64,000 nt of DNA from Zonotrichia leucophrys gambelii (lineage: Eukaryota; Chordata; Aves; Passeriformes; Passerellidae), in NCBI RefSeq assembly GCF_028769735.1, contig NC_088200.1, forward strand, positions 68,640,061 through 68,704,060, given 5' to 3'. Shown here in pieces: positions 63,501-64,000 of this stretch. A model generated the notes under the pieces. That model saw only the letters and a program-made list of their open reading frames with translations. It searched no databases and had not been told where the DNA came from. Every line of letters starts with the position of its first letter. Within the stretch, counting starts at the first letter, position 1. A program made the translations under genes and the position numbers.

Positions 63501-64000
63501 ACCCTCCTTAGGCTGACAGTGATCTCGGGGGGAAGGTTTAGACCCTACAGCAGTTCTCCCTTGGTGAGTGCACTCATTGCAGCCACTGACACTTAACAAG
63601 GTTGGACTTGTACAGAAGGAGGTCAGTAACTAAATTCAGAATGACCTACTTAGATTATGTGTATTGACTTAGTCGGTACTGATAAAATTCAGTGTAAGAG
63701 CTACTAGGCAGTAAGAAAAGAAAATTATGGCGACCTGTGTGGGGTCACCTTCAGCTGTACTTTTGCAGAGCAAGCAAGTTAATGGGTAAACATTTGGAAA
63801 TTGACTTATCTGAACCATGTGTGTGAAATTTCAAGTTGATACATGCAGGGACTATGCCTGCCTTTAAAAATCTGACTGTAAAAGTACAGGAGAAAGTCAT
63901 CCTCTACTGGTAACAACTAAAAAGTTCTCCCCTGCCCCCCACTTCAAAGTGTTTGTCAACTCATGTACCACTGGTAATCATGAAGGAGGTATCTGTGGGG

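Larger units (their letters stand above)
54836..64000. other. Intergenic sequence to the window end, no gene recognised
   Basis: Unique sequence with a few simple repeats. A GC-richer patch at about 60370-60760 gives several overlapping open frames on both strands, but these show no homology and contain a CCCTGG repeat. No neighbour of FEM1C known from mammalian synteny (for example TICAM2, TMED7, CCDC112) was identified on either side. Confidence 0.45.

Noticed and set aside
1..64000. CRISPR arrays, bacterial operons or phage-type systems
   Set aside because: Nothing of the kind is present. The sequence is avian nuclear DNA with introns, LINEs and LTRs.

Overview
The window is vertebrate nuclear DNA, almost certainly from a bird. 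It carries many CR1 LINE fragments with the avian CR1 3' end, avian-type LTRs and one complete host gene with large introns. The ERVL-type LTR at two places (30476 and 48429) is a family I associate with non-galliform birds (Neoaves). That is recall, not a search result.

The only intact protein-coding gene found is FEM1C on the + strand. A CpG-island promoter lies at about 25.54-26.52 kb. It is followed by a probable non-coding first exon, an exon holding the start codon (coding 26785-27328), a 10.1-kb intron, and a terminal exon (coding 37470-38779) with a long AT-rich 3' UTR. The two coding exons splice in phase 1 to a 617-residue protein, the size known for mammalian FEM1C. FEM1C is a substrate receptor of a CUL2 ubiquitin ligase that reads C-terminal degrons ending in arginine.

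Left flank (1-25.5 kb): an LTR-like block (about 0.95-1.69 kb), a GGGAAA microsatellite, CR1 fragments, a compound direct/inverted repeat rich in ACGTCA motifs at 4519-4753, a near-perfect 33-bp palindrome at 5160-5192, and a decayed class I (gammaretrovirus-like) endogenous retrovirus at about 9.54-15.12 kb. The ERV has a 5' LTR, a tRNA-Trp-type primer binding site and remnants of gag, protease, reverse transcriptase, RNase H and the N-terminus of integrase. It has no env and no 3' LTR. About 10 kb between the ERV and FEM1C hold no feature I can support beyond short simple repeats.

FEM1C intron and 3' region: the intron carries an antisense ERVL-type LTR and an antisense, frameshifted CR1 reverse-transcriptase fragment. 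The inferred 3' UTR carries two CR1 copies in opposite orientation that could pair as double-stranded RNA.

Right flank (43.3-64 kb): mostly unique AT-rich sequence with one more ERVL-type LTR, a short CR1 tail, A-rich tracts and small hairpins. No gene was recognised. I found no convincing new multi-gene system. The compound repeat at 4.5 kb is the feature least explained by known families.
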